A stretch of DNA of 64,000 bases from Pseudo-nitzschia pungens (Eukaryota > Bacillariophyta > Bacillariophyceae > Bacillariales > Bacillariaceae): the NCBI GenBank assembly GCA_037355855.1, contig CM074762.1, positions 1,550,001 through 1,614,000 of the forward strand, written 5' to 3'. A program made the position numbers and the translations under genes. The notes under the pieces were generated by a model. That model did not search any database. It worked only from the letters and a program-made list of their open reading frames with translations, and was not told where the DNA came from. Positions within the stretch are counted from its first letter, which is position 1. Every line of letters begins with the position of its first letter. Shown in pieces: positions 1-12,155 of this stretch.

Positions 1-3000
1 TCGCATTATTCTTATCAGCGATTTTCCTATTGCTGATTGCTGTCGCTACGGAAGTCGCCAAAGTTAAAAGATTCTCAGCTGCGCCATTGACGATGGAACT
101 GTCGGCGCGACTGTTTGGTGAAAGCGGAAGGATTTCCGTCTTATCGTTGTCGTTGACGGTTGGAAGTGACATGGTTATTCGAAATCAATTGAAAGAAACA
201 ACCGCACCGTATTTCGTTCCCTTCTATCCACAAATTATAACAGTTGTTCGAGTGAGTAGACTTGGTTATTTTGTTTGCGACGAGCAAGTGGTTCCAGTCT
301 TACTTGACTCCTACCTGTAGTAATATTCCGTTGCTCGTAAACCTTACCGTACTTCGAATGAATTGGAGATTCGGGATGGGAATCGAAGACGGTGAAGTGA
401 AAATGGTACGTTGTCGTTGTTTTGTCGTGTATTTCGTTCGTGTGAACGGCCAGAAGGAGAACAATTATTGCTCGGGGAAAACGTTTTACTCCGTTCACGA
501 GTGAATTACGGTGCGTGCTTGATTTTAGGAACGAGAGAAACAATATGGTAGCGCATCGTACGGCTACGAGCTAAACTACGAGTTCAGTAACTGCGGGTAA
601 GGTTACCAGGAGGTAAGGTTAAAAGTTACATGGTACATGTACTTGTACAGGAAGTTACCACAAAGAATTTTCAAATTACAAATTACTGCAATGTGTGCAC
701 ACGTGGTTTTCATTCGCGCCAGCAAGCAGTAATCCACCAATCAACGGAGCCATAAATGAAATTTGAAAAGAGGTCACACGGTCGCGGTCATCGAATCGAA
801 ACTCACAAGCCGATTATTTTTCATTAACTTACTTAGCGTCGACAGGTGCAACTCAAAAAAGGAGGGCGGGTTATTACCTTTAGTGACAAAGGAACATGAC
901 CAAGATTTTTCTTTTGACGATGAAGCGCACTTCCTTGTAGCAAAAAGAATACAGAGTACGAATTAAATACTGTACTCTAGGAATAATGGGGATTGTATTG
1001 CCAATGACGAAGTACAGTAGGTTAAAGACAGCTTGACGAAGGTTCAAAGCAATTTGACATAAATGAGTACAAGTGAGTTACGCCGCCAATAATCTTAGCA
1101 CATCACGACATCAGCATATCTTCAGATGTTATACTAGCAGTTCAAATTGGCACGAATACAACATAAATTGGGATCATGGTTGTGAGAGAATGAAATATGT
1201 TAAAGGGTCCTTCTTTGTGCTGTGATTGATTCAGTAAGCTACCATGGGCTCTGTTGCCCTCAGTTTTGATATGTCACAACATGCACTTCTTCTATTTATT
1301 TAAAATAAAAAAAAAAAAATGATTGAGTCCTGTGGTCACTTGTGGAAAATGGAATACATGCGAGTTCATACGTTCACGTAAGGTTACGACTACCGTAGGG
1401 TATGTTTTGTGTCATTTTTTATTTTAATCTGGCAAAAATAGTGTTGTGGTGCGGGCATGAGTTGAGGAGCTTTGCTTAGCGTGCGCGGCGAAGTTGTTTA
1501 GAATGAAGGCGTTTCCCACGATCCGACAAATGGGCTGAGTAGACCCGGATTCCCAAAAAATTCGTAGAAAAATCTTACCAGAACAGCTAACACTTATTAC
1601 TCAAAATAGATGCAGCCACATGTTACATCCTAAGATGGTCGCGACTGCAAATTTAATTGACAACTCCAATCAAAGAGATTCCCAACGCCAAAGCGATTGT
1701 CCGGCAACGGAGCCGTTCCGGACCATAGAACGCATAGTCTCCTATGTCCCCGAAATGACACTTAGAGATGGCGGAGCGTTGAGATCGCGCGAGGCGGTTT
1801 TTTTTCTTTAAACCCGATACAAAAAAATTGATTTCGGCAACGCTCTCCCCTCCCATATTGATAACATACGGATCAAACGAAACTTTTCGAATCCACCTTG
1901 TCGTCACAATCACCATTCACGTTGTTTCCGACGGAAAGAGTGTTGCCACCATTACATACGACGACTGGATACCGGCACTGCTGCTGTATTTGAGTGATCG
2001 ACGTCAAACAATACAATCTGTATTGCGACGAGCCCTAAAGAGTCCTGGATCATTTGTTTGTACAACGTTGAGCGACACTATGGGAGGAGGTAAGACGAAC
2101 CGAAACGTTCACGAAATGTGACGAAACCAAACGACCATGAACGGAAGGCGACACAGAAACGCTAGGGCAAATCTGCATAACACGTTGGAATGCAGAAGCA
2201 ACATCTATGCGACCGGAAAGCATTTTGCACCGGTATTCTTCCGAAAGAACTAGCCAAACGAGAGGGATGCAGGACTTGAGGACGCCGGACCACAGTTCGA
2301 GGTCGCCATTAGATTTCCCCGTGCAGTAGCTTTTGATGCAGTAATCATCTCTCTCTGTATTGCGGCAGTGCTATTGAAACCGGCGGTGAAGGACCTCTTG
2401 ACAGAACTTCGATTACGCTGTCTCCCGCCATTGCATCTGCAGCACGAAATCGCATCACGATGGACGACCAAAACACGGCATTCAGAACTAAATCAGTATG
2501 CTGGATTTATTATCCGTGTCAGTCATGGCATGTTTTTGCCGAAGCACGTGGTCCCGAGCGCGAGCAGAGGAGGCTTTTTTGAAAAAACCCAAAAATGACG
2601 GCACGCGCTATGCGCGCACATTTTCAGACAGTTACATTTGCTGTTGAAATATGTGGATCGCGTGGCACCTTCTCCAGACTTAGGCCTCGTACTGTGAAAA
2701 CTGTCCGTGTAAACTGCTGCTGCGCGCTGTACGATGCGTTCGATTCCTTCGGATTTCGGTCATGAAGTGTTTGGCCAGTCCGGACAACAAAGTGATGCAC
2801 TAACAACAACAAAATACCCTCGGAGGAATTGCTGTCCCACTCTTCCGTTTAATCAAGAGGGAAACCTTTCCAACAATGCTGTTCATCTCTGTATTCTTCT
2901 AAACTCTTGGTGTTTTTGTCCTCTTTTATTCTGCAACGATCATTCATATCGGCAACAACAACAACTCATCAACAAACAACAGGAAGACGACGATCGACGA

Positions 3001-3167
3001 TCTCGAAGGTTTCTCCCAACAACGTGGAACTGTCGAGTAACAACGGTCAGGGCAACACCAAGAATTACTACAAAAAGGACGACGACGATCATCTCCACTC
3101 AAAGCAGCGCCGTCATTCCAGTCGTCGAATCAGCGGCGGTAGGAAGAATCGGGTGCATCCAGCAGCA
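1..3167. other. Gene-poor left end
   Basis: I see no gene I can support here. The open frames are short, overlap each other on both strands and show no domain, signal peptide or codon pattern that stands out. A frame at 30-320 (+) could be the end of an exon cut by the window edge, but nothing supports it. There is a poly-A tract near 1305-1320, and GTAAGGTTAC-type motifs occur near 597, 613 and 1378. The frame of the downstream phosphatase stays open from 2907 to 3167, so an upstream coding exon or a 5' UTR is possible in that part. Confidence 0.5.
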
Positions 3168-4403
3168 ATGATAACCAACGATGCGAGCAATAGTCAGCAA
3201 CGGAAGAATAAACCCAACCTGACGGTGGACACATCGGTTGCCAACAGCGCCGAGAACCGCGGTCCCGCGACACCCAGCGGGATTCGGGGAAGCCGGGACC
3301 TGAGGTCTCCCGGAATGCCCAAGTCTCCCGCAGCACCAACCTCGATTCCGGACTTTATCACACAAACCGATGCCAATGGAAACGCCACAACACCTCGAAC
3401 GGCCCAAGCTATCGAGGGCGCTGCACGCGCGGCGGCCTCAACCAAGGTTCATCCCTCGTCCTCGTCACCAAGAAGCGGCGGGCGTCCGGAGGACGATAAC
3501 GCAAGCCATAGCAGCAGCGACACGAGCAAAGACATGATCGAAGACAGTTTTATGGATAGCTTTCGAATGATGTGCTGTTGCCTGTCGGCACATTCCGATG
3601 TGGTGCACACCGACACCACAACGAAAAAGAAACTAACCAGCAAAGACACACAGGATTCGGAGGACAATGCCGACAACACCAAGGATGTCGTGGAGGATGA
3701 TGTCGATTGTCCGAAGCTGTTGGGTGCAATCCATCCCGACGATACCGGGAAGAAGTGCCTGGTATTGGATCTCGACGAAACCTTGGTGCATTCTAGTTTC
3801 CGAGCCGTAGAAGGGGCCGATTTTGTCATTCCAGTCAAGGTGTGTATCAAGATGTCCTGATTGTTTGTTTCCCGATCACTGCTCTCGCGAACTGCAACTC
3901 ACTTTGTTTAAACTCGTTTCGAATGCCTCACTCGAACTCCAAAACCGCAGATCGATGAAGTCGTTCATTTTGTATACGTCATGAAACGTCCCGGCGTGGA
4001 CGAGTTTTTGCTCGAAATGGCGAAATATTACGAGATTGTCATATATACCGCCAGTCTCAACAAGTACGCGGACCCACTCTTGGATCTGTTGGATCCACAC
4101 AGGGTGATCCGGTACAGACTGTTCCGGGAGTCCTGTGTCTTTTACGAGGGAAATTACGTGAAGGACTTGTCGGTCTTGGACCGCGAACTGTCGAAAACGA
4201 TCATCATTGACAACTCTCCGAACTCGTACCTGTTCCATCCCGAAAACGCTATTGATTGTTCTTCCTTCATTGACGATCCAAGAGACAGGGAGCTCGATCA
4301 GATTGGGTCGTTCTTGAAGGGTATTCGAAGTGCCAGGGACGTCCGTGGGCTTGCTCCTCAGTGGAAGGACTGGCCCGTCATTGATCCTATCGAGGAAGAG
4401 TAG
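3168..4403 (+). CDS. SCP/FCP1-like CTD small phosphatase
   Basis: Two exons, 3168-3839 and 3951-4403, with a 111-nt GT-AG intron at phase 0, give 374 residues. The C-terminal half is an FCP1/SCP (NIF) domain of the HAD superfamily. It has the catalytic [10 protein letters not shown] motif at about residues 201-210 (the first Asp would be the phospho-acceptor), followed after the intron by [15 protein letters not shown], the [17 protein letters not shown] stretch and a [19 protein letters not shown] stretch, all typical of this family. Family members dephosphorylate Ser/Thr, classically in the RNA polymerase II CTD. The N-terminal 200 residues are Ser/Asp-rich and probably disordered, with a CCC cluster that might be lipidated. 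The frame is open upstream to 2907 but without an ATG, so 3168 is the first in-frame ATG; an extra 5' exon is possible. Confidence 0.88.
3840..3950 (+). other. Intron of SCP-like phosphatase gene
   Basis: GT-AG intron of 111 nt. Without splicing, translation would stop six codons into it. Splicing joins ...FVIPVK to [10 protein letters not shown], restoring the family's conserved strand order. Phase 0. Confidence 0.85.
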
Positions 4404-5422
4404 CCAGTTGGGGGATGATACGACGGTGGCTGATACTTTGGTAATCGTTGGCGCCAGGGCTTTTTTTTTGTTTTGAAACATCGCAGTATACCGAAATCAT
4501 TACGCATGGTTGCCACGTGAGACTTTTTGTACAGAACAACTACTCTTCCCATCTTCGTATCGGTTGGTTCAAGCTTTCTCGACAACATCTCGGTCCTTCG
4601 GATAAGCTAGAGCAAGATTCCAGAAGACAACGATTGATAATATGATTTATAAGAGCTTCTGTTGAATTAGTTTGGTATCAGTAGTTTGTCGTGTCCTGCA
4701 TCCACTTGGTTTACCTTTGTTATCAGGGTTTTGGCCGCTCTGCACACCATGTGCTGTGTTCATTTGTGTCAGAATCGTATAGTATTCTTGGAACAGATAT
4801 CGGGACTGGAGCTATTGATGTCATCGCAATGGAAGGACGGATCGAAGCATTAGAGAGTTTTTGGTGGGTGTTCCTTGTCAATCGCAGAGCGCAATGGATG
4901 TGAAGAGCGGCGAGTCGGTTGCTGAGTTAGGGCAATAAACGTCGAAATGCGAGAAGCAAGGATTGCATTCTTTTTTTTTTCATCCGTCCCCGCGAGCAAC
5001 GCTACGGAATTTTCCACCGTCTGGCAGAGGCAAGTTGGTGGAATCAAATCAACAAGAAGACAATCACGTTCGCCTTGCAAGATGGAATCCAATAGAATCA
5101 TACGAGCGTTTGGCATAATGCAGGTTCAACTGTTCCATTATTGCTATTCGCTTCGAGTATCTTGTGCACCTTACATCCCCGGTGATTGTTCTTCTTGTTT
5201 TGCCGGTGATTTGTGAACCCCACTTCTTGTACCTTTCGTAGTTTCTTTTGGTACCAGAATGTTTGGCAATTTGCAAACGCTGTCGCTCAGTTGCTGTTTT
5301 TGACGCCGATGATCCAATAACGATTCCCCACGGGTTGAGGATTGACTCCGCATGGCTTTCAAATTCTGGGGAATTCGGAATTGTTGGAAAGCGCAACGAA
5401 GAGGTGCCCGCATTGCATTGCA
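4404..5422. other. Intergenic, no gene seen
   Basis: The stretch between the phosphatase stop and the end of the minus-strand secreted protein gene. Open frames here are short and uninformative. A T-rich run lies near 4970-4982. The two genes converge on it, so it should hold both 3' UTRs. Confidence 0.5.
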
Positions 5423-6118
5423 TTACAGCTCGCTGCCTCCACCACCAACATCGTCGACATCGTTGTTCTCGGAACCATCGCCGCCATTGTTGCGTCGCAG
5501 AATCATCGTCGGAGTGAGTTTTACCGCCTCGTACCCGGCCGCCCATCCGGCAACCAGCTCGATGTTCCCCGCGTGTGCCGCCGTCGATCCGTCGCCGCCC
5601 GCCCCTCCACCATCGTCCGCCGCCGCACGAAAAATCTGCATCGAGACGGGCGCGTCGTGCTGCCGCGAAAAGGCCCGCTTCCCGTCGCACAAAACACCCT
5701 CTCCGACAAAGGAGACCCCCTCTCCGGTCGCTTCGACCACGAACTGAGCGTCCTTCTTTCGGAGTTTCGGCGGGACTCGGAGGCGCAGTTTGACGAGGGT
5801 GGGATTGGTTGTTGTTGCGTCGGACGGAAAGAGATCGCCGAGGTTGGTCGGGGTCGATGCCCACCACGGATCCCCGCGGCGCGATGCGTGCGGCTGAACC
5901 TCCAGGTAGACGCGTTCGTCTTCTGGTTGCTCGTCGGCGGGAACGATGCCGCGGTTCATGATGGCTTCCTCGGGATCGTCCAGTTCGACGTAACACTTGA
6001 GCCAACGGGCGTAGCCGCAGACGGATTGCGCCCGGAACAACAGCACCATCGATGAAACCACCAGCGAGAGCACCGCCGAGGAAGAGAGGATGCCCCGGGC
6101 GCATCGCTTGGTCGGCAT
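5423..6118 (-). CDS. Secreted or organelle-targeted protein of unknown function
   Basis: A 231-residue protein that I do not recognise. The frame is open upstream, but the ATG at 6118 puts a hydrophobic segment (ILSSSAVLSLVVSSMVLLF) right after the basic MPTKRCARG, which is a good signal peptide or anchor. The rest is soluble and mildly acidic, with a conserved-looking core (KLRLRVPPKLRKKDAQFVV, then FVGEGVLCDGKRAFSRQH) and a Gly/Asp-rich tail ending in GGGGSEL. It is divergent to SEC23, with 611 bases between the two start codons. The longer frame on the same strand (5064-6323) is a GC-rich shadow. Confidence 0.6.
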   Translation of the reverse strand: MPTKRCARGILSSSAVLSLVVSSMVLLFRAQSVCGYARWLKCYVELDDPEEAIMNRGIVPADEQPEDERVYLEVQPHASRRGDPWWASTPTNLGDLFPSDATTTNPTLVKLRLRVPPKLRKKDAQFVVEATGEGVSFVGEGVLCDGKRAFSRQHDAPVSMQIFRAAADDGGGAGGDGSTAAHAGNIELVAGWAAGYEAVKLTPTMILRRNNGGDGSENNDVDDVGGGGSEL

Positions 6119-6729
6119 TCTCCTTCTCGATTCCTCGGATGCGCGAGAGACCCGCATCGAATCTGTCTCGGCCTCTGTTCCGGTTTGGGATCGAATGATC
6201 GATGCACACACCCTCTCGGTGAGGAAAGCACTCGTACTGTAACAATGGATAGAGTGTCGCTTCACCGTGAGATGTGAGATGTGAGATGTGAGACGTGTCA
6301 TCACAGAGTTGTTCCTCTTCCATCTTCGAAAGAAGAGAGAGGCAACTTTGGTCACGTTTTTTCAGTCAATAATACATCCCCCAACAAAAATATTCCTCCC
6401 CCCTTTGAAGGTTTCCCGTGGATACGGAAATTTTTTCATCCTCTTCGTTGGCAACATTTCAAAAGGGTCATTGAAACCGACGCTCGTCTCTCAAAACAAG
6501 ACGATGATAAGAGGTAAAAACTGCACGGTAGTAACCAAATCCAACTGACAAAATTACGCTACGACTACACGACCCTTGCTAACTCCGGTTGTCCAAATCC
6601 GATTGTGTCCTTGTGGTGTTGTTGATGATACAAAGTGAAATCCTTTCCATCACCCTGATCAATAGCAATAGCAATAGCAATAGCAATAGCATTGTCGCAA
6701 ACTAATCAAAACAGCAAACAACCGTCAAG
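6119..6729. promoter_or_regulatory. Divergent spacer upstream of SEC23
   Basis: A 611-nt spacer between the start codons of two divergent genes, so it should contain both promoters. Visible content: a short GAGATGT tandem repeat near 6269-6292 and an AATAGC hexamer repeated about five times at roughly 6660-6692, just 5' of the SEC23 ATG and probably in its 5' UTR. I could not assign a TATA or Inr element. Confidence 0.4.
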
Positions 6730-9287
6730 ATGCAAGAAGGAAGCTGGGATGTGACCCAGCTCGAGGAAATGTCGGGCACCCGTCTGTCATTTCATTGCTG
6801 GCCCTCGTCTCGCCTCGAGGCGACGAGATGTGTAGCGCCCATCGGAGCCCTTTACACCCCCATGAAGAAGCTCCACCCCAGCTGCTGCCCGCCAACGGCC
6901 CTGCCCTACGATCCCATCCGTTGCTCCTCTGCTGCCTGTCGTGCGGTCCTGAATCCTTACTGCCAGGTCGACTTTCGGTCCAAATTGTGGACGTGCCCCT
7001 TTTGCATGACGCGCAACCACTTTCCTCCCCACTACGCCGAGAACATCACCGAAACCAACCTTCCGGCCGAACTCATTCCCCAATACACCACCTGTGAATA
7101 CGAATTGCAAACCGTTCCCCCACAGGGACCTCCCTGCTTTCTCTTTGTCCTGGATACCTGCACCAATTCGAAGGAAGAACTCGAGGAACTCGCCGATTCC
7201 CTGACACAGGCCCTGCATTTGTTGCCACCCGATTCGCTCGTGGGGGTGATCACGTACGGGACCAACATCAACGTGTACGAACTGTCCAGCGACAGCATCT
7301 GCAAGGCGTTCATTCTGAGGGGAAACCGCGAGTACGGACCGGCCCGCGTTGGAGAACTCCTGGGTTGCACGGGAGCGGGGGCACGCCCCCAGTCCCAACC
7401 CGGGCAGCAGGCGGCTCCCGCGGCGCCCGGGGGAAGCCCTTCCGAACAAATCCTCCGCCGGTTCCTCCTCCCCGTTTCGGAGTGCTCGTTCGTCGTCGAA
7501 TCCGTCCTCGACGATATGCGCAAGGATCCCTGGCCCGTTCCGACCGACAAGCGTCCGGCGCGCGCCACCGGTTCGGCGCTGAGTGTTGCAATGTCGCTCC
7601 TGCACCTGGCCGTTCCCCGAAAGGGTGCCCGCGTCATGCTCTTCACGGGGGGTCCGTGCACGTCGGGACCCGGAAACGTCGTCTCCCGTCTCAAGGAAGA
7701 AGACATGAGATCGCACGCCGATCTGGCCAAGAAGGCGGAACCCCTCTACCAACCCGCCTGTGAGTTCTACGCCAAGCTCACCAACCCGGCCGAGCTGGGA
7801 CTCACCGGCGACAAAAAGAAGAAAAAGGGATCGGCGCAGCCCAACCCGGCGTACCACGTCGTCGACATTTTTGCGTGCTCGCTGGATCAGGTGGGCATGC
7901 TGGAGATGCGTTGCCTCGTGGAAGCGACCGGCGGAACCATGCTGCTGGGAGATTCGTTCGGGCAGAGTGCCTATCAAGAAACGCTCAAGAGAGTCTTCCG
8001 AAAGTATCCGGAGGACGTCCCGCAAGACGGGGGACAAATGTCCATGGCCTTTGGTGCCACTCTAGAGGTCGTTACCAGCCGAGAATTCAAGGTCAGCGGC
8101 GCCATCGGACCGGGAACTTCGCTGAACAAACACGGGCCAAATGTGTCCGACCTCGAAGTCGGGAAGGGCGGAACGAGCGCCTGGAGTTTGGGTGGTCTGG
8201 GACCGGAAACCACCATTGCCATTTACTTCGACGTGACCAACAGCGGCAACAATCCCCTTCCGGAAACCAAGCGTCGATACACCCAATTCTTGACGAAGTA
8301 CCAGACAGCCACCGGGAAGACAAGGCTCCGGGCCACCACGCTTTGTGGAGCTTGGTACAATCCACCCGCTGCCAAAGACGGAGCTCCCGCCAACTTTGAC
8401 GCACAAAACTCGCCGGTTCGTGCCTCCTTTGATCAAGAGGCAGCGGCGGTTCTGACGGCCAGATTGGCCGTTCACCAAACGGACACGGACGAGCTCTCCG
8501 ATGTTCTTCGGTGGGTGGATCGGTCCTTGATTCGGTTGTGTGCCAAATTCGCCCAATACCGGCCGGACGATCCGTCCAGTTTCCACCTGACACCGGAATT
8601 CGGCATGTATCCGCAATTCATGTTCCATCTCCGGCGATCGCAATTCTTGGATGTGTTCAACTCCAGTCCCGATGAGGCATCCAGGCATCGCTACGACCTG
8701 ATCCAACAAAACACGGGGAACTCGCTGATCATGATTCAACCGACTCTTCTCTCGTACGGTTTCGGCGGCACACCGACACCCGTCTTGTTGGATTCGGACA
8801 GCGTTCGACCGGACACCATTTTGCTCTTGGACACCTTCTTCCAGGTCGTCGTTTTCCACGGTGAAACGATTGCCGCCTGGCGCGAGGAGGGTTACCAAGA
8901 GAAAGAAGAGCACGCGGCATTCCGACAGCTCCTGGAGGCTCCGCAGGCCGATGCCGGTCTGATCATGGATTCCCGCACACCCGTTCCGCGATTCGTGGTC
9001 TGCGATCAGCACAAGTCCGAGGCTCGCTTTTTGATGGCGCGGTTGAACCCGACCTCCACCCACAATTCCGATCTAGACGGAGGCGGTGGTCAGGGAACCA
9101 CGGTGTACACCGATGATGTCTCGCTACGGGTCTTTATGGAGCACCGTAAGTAATTTGCCGAACGAAATGAGTTGTTTGCCGCAACTTTTTGACCCACGAT
9201 GAAATGAATGAACTCAACACTCCTTTTTTTTCTATTGTTTTCCGTATCTTTCCTCGTTCAGTGACGAAACTTGCGGTCCAGCAGTAA
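6730..9287 (+). CDS. SEC23: COPII coat GTPase-activating subunit Sec23
   Basis: Exon 1 is 6730-9145 and exon 2 is 9262-9287; together they encode 813 residues, the usual Sec23 size. Sec23 is the Sar1 GTPase-activating inner-coat subunit of COPII vesicles at ER exit sites. Visible features: N-terminal [20 protein letters not shown], the zinc-finger Cys pairs (C65/C70 and C89/C92 in WTCPFC), a trunk domain beginning [11 protein letters not shown], the GTGGTM-like [13 protein letters not shown] segment and the C-terminal gelsolin-like part. The 116-nt intron splits codon 806. Unspliced, the protein would end EHRK; spliced, it ends EHLTKLAVQQ, close to the canonical Sec23 end, which fixes the junction. 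The gene is GC-rich and has long antisense shadow frames. It is divergent to the secreted unknown. Confidence 0.97.
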
Positions 9288-9866
9288 GGTGATGAACCAA
9301 GATTTCTGCTCTAGTTTCGGGAAAGAAGCAATCGTGTCCTCGCAACACACAACGCTAACCTTTTGTGGTGGTAAGCCAAGCCGGGTCAAGAAACCGACTT
9401 GGTTGCAAACAGACGTTAACAATAATTTTAAATCGATATTAATAATAGGCACAAGATCGGATCACGTAATCATTAATCATGCACGAACGGTACGAGTATG
9501 GCTATTTTTTCCCTGTGGAAACGATGTTTGTTGATGAGAAGCTTAATGGTTGCATTTTGGTCAAAGGTGAAAGGGTTTCAGGAATTTTGAAAACGATTTG
9601 AAGGCACTGAAACGCCTTGCGGCCTCTGTCTATGAACAACTGGTTAGATTCTGGGCGCTATTCATACTGATATTAAAAAGAGTTTTTAAAATTCATGTTT
9701 GAAGTCTCCAGCGGGTCCGTGTTCCGACGCGGGCATTGTATAGTAAGAATCGTTCTCTACCAATCAACGGCAGCATTCTTATCAATGACAATGACCACTG
9801 CTAGGTGATCGCAATTATCGTCGCAAATAAATTATGCCAAGTGATGTTTTCGTCCCCTTCGTACAT
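9288..9866. other. Intergenic, convergent 3' ends
   Basis: AT-rich spacer between SEC23 (+) and the coiled-coil membrane protein gene (-). No frame worth calling and no repeat of note. Confidence 0.5.
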
Positions 9867-12155
9867 CTAATAGAGTTTAGCAGCAACATCACCGTTAGAA
9901 TCGCTGTTGTTCCCATCCGTTTTCATGTCCTCATCGTCAATGTCATCGTCCTCATCTTCCTCCTCATCTTCGTTCTCATCTTCGATTTTCACATTGACGT
10001 CGGAACCAGGACTTTCGCTAAATGCCTTTTTCACTGCTGGTGGCGATTCGGTCGATGGCCCCGCGTCGTCGCTTATTTCACTCGATTCGGCAGATTGGTT
10101 CGCATTGTCGTTCGTTTCACTGACCACGGACCTGCGAGGCAGAAACCACCTCAAGGGAGTCCATCGGAGTGGCATGAAGACCAGAGACAGAGAGAAGGTT
10201 GCCGTCCACCACACGAGTCCCAAGATACGGCGGAAAAAGATCACCGCCAACAAAATCAGGATTCCGTTCGTCAAGGCACCCAAGCTTTCTCGAGGGTGGG
10301 CACACGACGTTTGCCAGGATTCTAGCAAATATGCAGGAGGTGGGTGGTCCTTCAAAATTTCAGATTCTTTGCTGGCTTTCTTGAATTCTCGGAGATACAA
10401 TTTGCAGTAATATCCATAGGTAACTACCATATCGTTGTGTTTTGCAGTCATTATCGGAACAATCTGAGTTTGGTAGGCTTTTTGGAGTTCCTCAACAACT
10501 TCGATGGCCATAGGCACAACGGTTGCTTGGAACCACAAAGAGCCTTTAAGCAACATTGGAAATACATGTTTCTTCAAATGAGGCTCCAAATGCACCTTGT
10601 AGTTGTTGGCAATGTGCTCCTCGTAGTATGGTTGAATGGTTGGCCAATGCTCGTCGACTTGTTCATTAACAAATCGCTTCGATTGTTTCATTCCTTCGGC
10701 AACGTGAGCCATGGCAAGATCTCTTGCTACCTCTGCTTGCTTTACCGATTCGGCATAAGCCACGACTCCGGCATCATAAAGATCGGTGGCAACGTGAGTT
10801 ACGTTGCAGTAGGAGCGTTGAGAGTGCAAATGTCTCCAATGGTCATTTTCCTGATCGAGCCAGGCACGCGGAAGGAAAAATTATTTTTTTTCGTGGAGAT
10901 GTGAGTTCAGAGTGCTTTTTCGAAACTACAAGCCAACGAAATCAAAATATTACAGCAATTCAAACAATAACGCAATAAAAGCTCTCATCCACACGAACAA
11001 TCAAACAAACGTACGGCATTTGCTTCTTTCAGAGATACCTCAACTGTCGCCTTCTTTTCCAGCATTTGCTCCATGTATTGTTGCAATTTCTGGATCTTCT
11101 CGTTCTTTTCCGCAAGCCGTTGATCGTTCGCAAGTGTTGCCTTGTCATATTCCTCTTTCTTCGCCGCCAATCGCTCCTTCAAAAACGCCTTGGCTTCGTC
11201 CTTGGTTGTTTGGAGAACCTGTGCAGCTGTTTGAGCGGCAGCCTCCATTTTCTGTGTCAATCCCGCTATCTTGGCGTCGCGATCGGCTTTGAGCGACTCA
11301 ATCGCGGCCCCGGCTTCCTCCTGTGTCTTCCGTAAAATTTCGGCCGCTTCCTTGGCAGCGGCTTCCATGCTCTCGGTTAGTTTTGACACGGTATTGTCTC
11401 GATCGGCCGTGATCGCTGCGACCTTGGTTTCCTTGTCACGTTTGGCCTTTTCCAATTCCGATCGCATCGTAGCTTCCAACTCCTCGTTCGACATTCGTAG
11501 TTTGGCTTCCAGAAAAGCAATGGCTTCGTCTTTTTCGTCTTCCAGAGACTTGTATTCTTCGGCAGCCGAGTTTAAGAGAGACTGATATTCCTTGGCGGCA
11601 GATTCTTTGGTGGATTGCAAGGTTTTCGCCGCTTCTTCCTCCGTGGTCTTGAGGGTGGCATCCTTTTCGTCCCTGAGTGCCTCAAAATCTTGCTGGGCTT
11701 TGGTTTTTGTCTCTTCCAATTCTTTCGCGGCCCGGTCCTTTTCTTCCTGGATGATCTGGTCCCTGGTGTCTCTGACTCTGTTGAGTTTCGCTGTTTCTTT
11801 CTCCAGATTTTTCTTGGTATGCTCCAAATCTTTTTCCAAACTGGCAATGGTGGCGAAGGGATTCCCCGTGTTTCGCCAATGCTTCGTCCCGTTCCTTGCG
11901 GGCGGCGGCCGCCAGATCGTTGGCTTGCACCAATGCCACCGCTAATTGACCGTCACAGGATGCTGCATGCTTCGCTTCCAAATCCTGAACGGTTCCGGTC
12001 GCCGCATCGTCAACGAGAGCAGACTTGCTGCCACTGTTATCGGACATCAGACTTCCCAGCTGGGAAAGGATATTCTTCCCATTGGCCGGACCCAACGCCA
12101 GCACGAGTAGCAGGCACAACGAAGCCACTACGGAACGATGACTCTGTTTCAACAT
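9867..12155 (-). CDS. Signal-peptide coiled-coil membrane protein, frame-broken
   Basis: Two exons on the minus strand, 12155-11015 and 10850-9867, with a 164-nt phase-0 intron. The protein starts with a clear signal peptide (VVASLCLLLVLALGPANG). A long Lys/Glu/Ala coiled coil with heptad character follows (EKDLEHTKKNLEKE onward, about 300 residues). After the intron come a helical stretch, one or two hydrophobic segments (NGILILLAVIFFRRILGLVW and TFSLSLVFMPL) and an acidic D/E tail. One frame break occurs near 11864-11867: the signal-peptide frame and the coiled-coil frame differ by one base. Dropping one C of the CCCC run (plus strand) rejoins them, for about 707 residues. I do not recognise the family; a luminal coiled coil anchored by a C-terminal membrane segment is the likely topology (inference). 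Confidence 0.72.
11864..11867 (-). other. Single-base frame break in CCCC run
   Basis: Upstream of this point the frame reads ...KERDEALAKHG; downstream the coiled coil continues as TIASLEKDLEHTKKN in a frame offset by one base. No GT-AG pair nearby makes a credible intron. Removing one base of this homopolymer gives a continuous reading. A sequencing or assembly error, or a real disabling mutation, would both look like this. Confidence 0.6.

Noticed and set aside
235..543. Overlapping frames at the left edge (30-320 plus, 235-543 minus)
   Set aside because: No start context, signal or similarity; they overlap on opposite strands and could both be chance.
5064..6323. 419-codon minus-strand frame
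   Set aside because: Arg-rich shadow of the GC-rich secreted-protein gene in another frame; the 5423-6118 frame has a signal peptide and normal composition.
6787..8037. 416-codon frame antisense to SEC23
   Set aside because: SEC23 identity is unambiguous; this and the frame at 8062-9063 are GC-driven antisense shadows.
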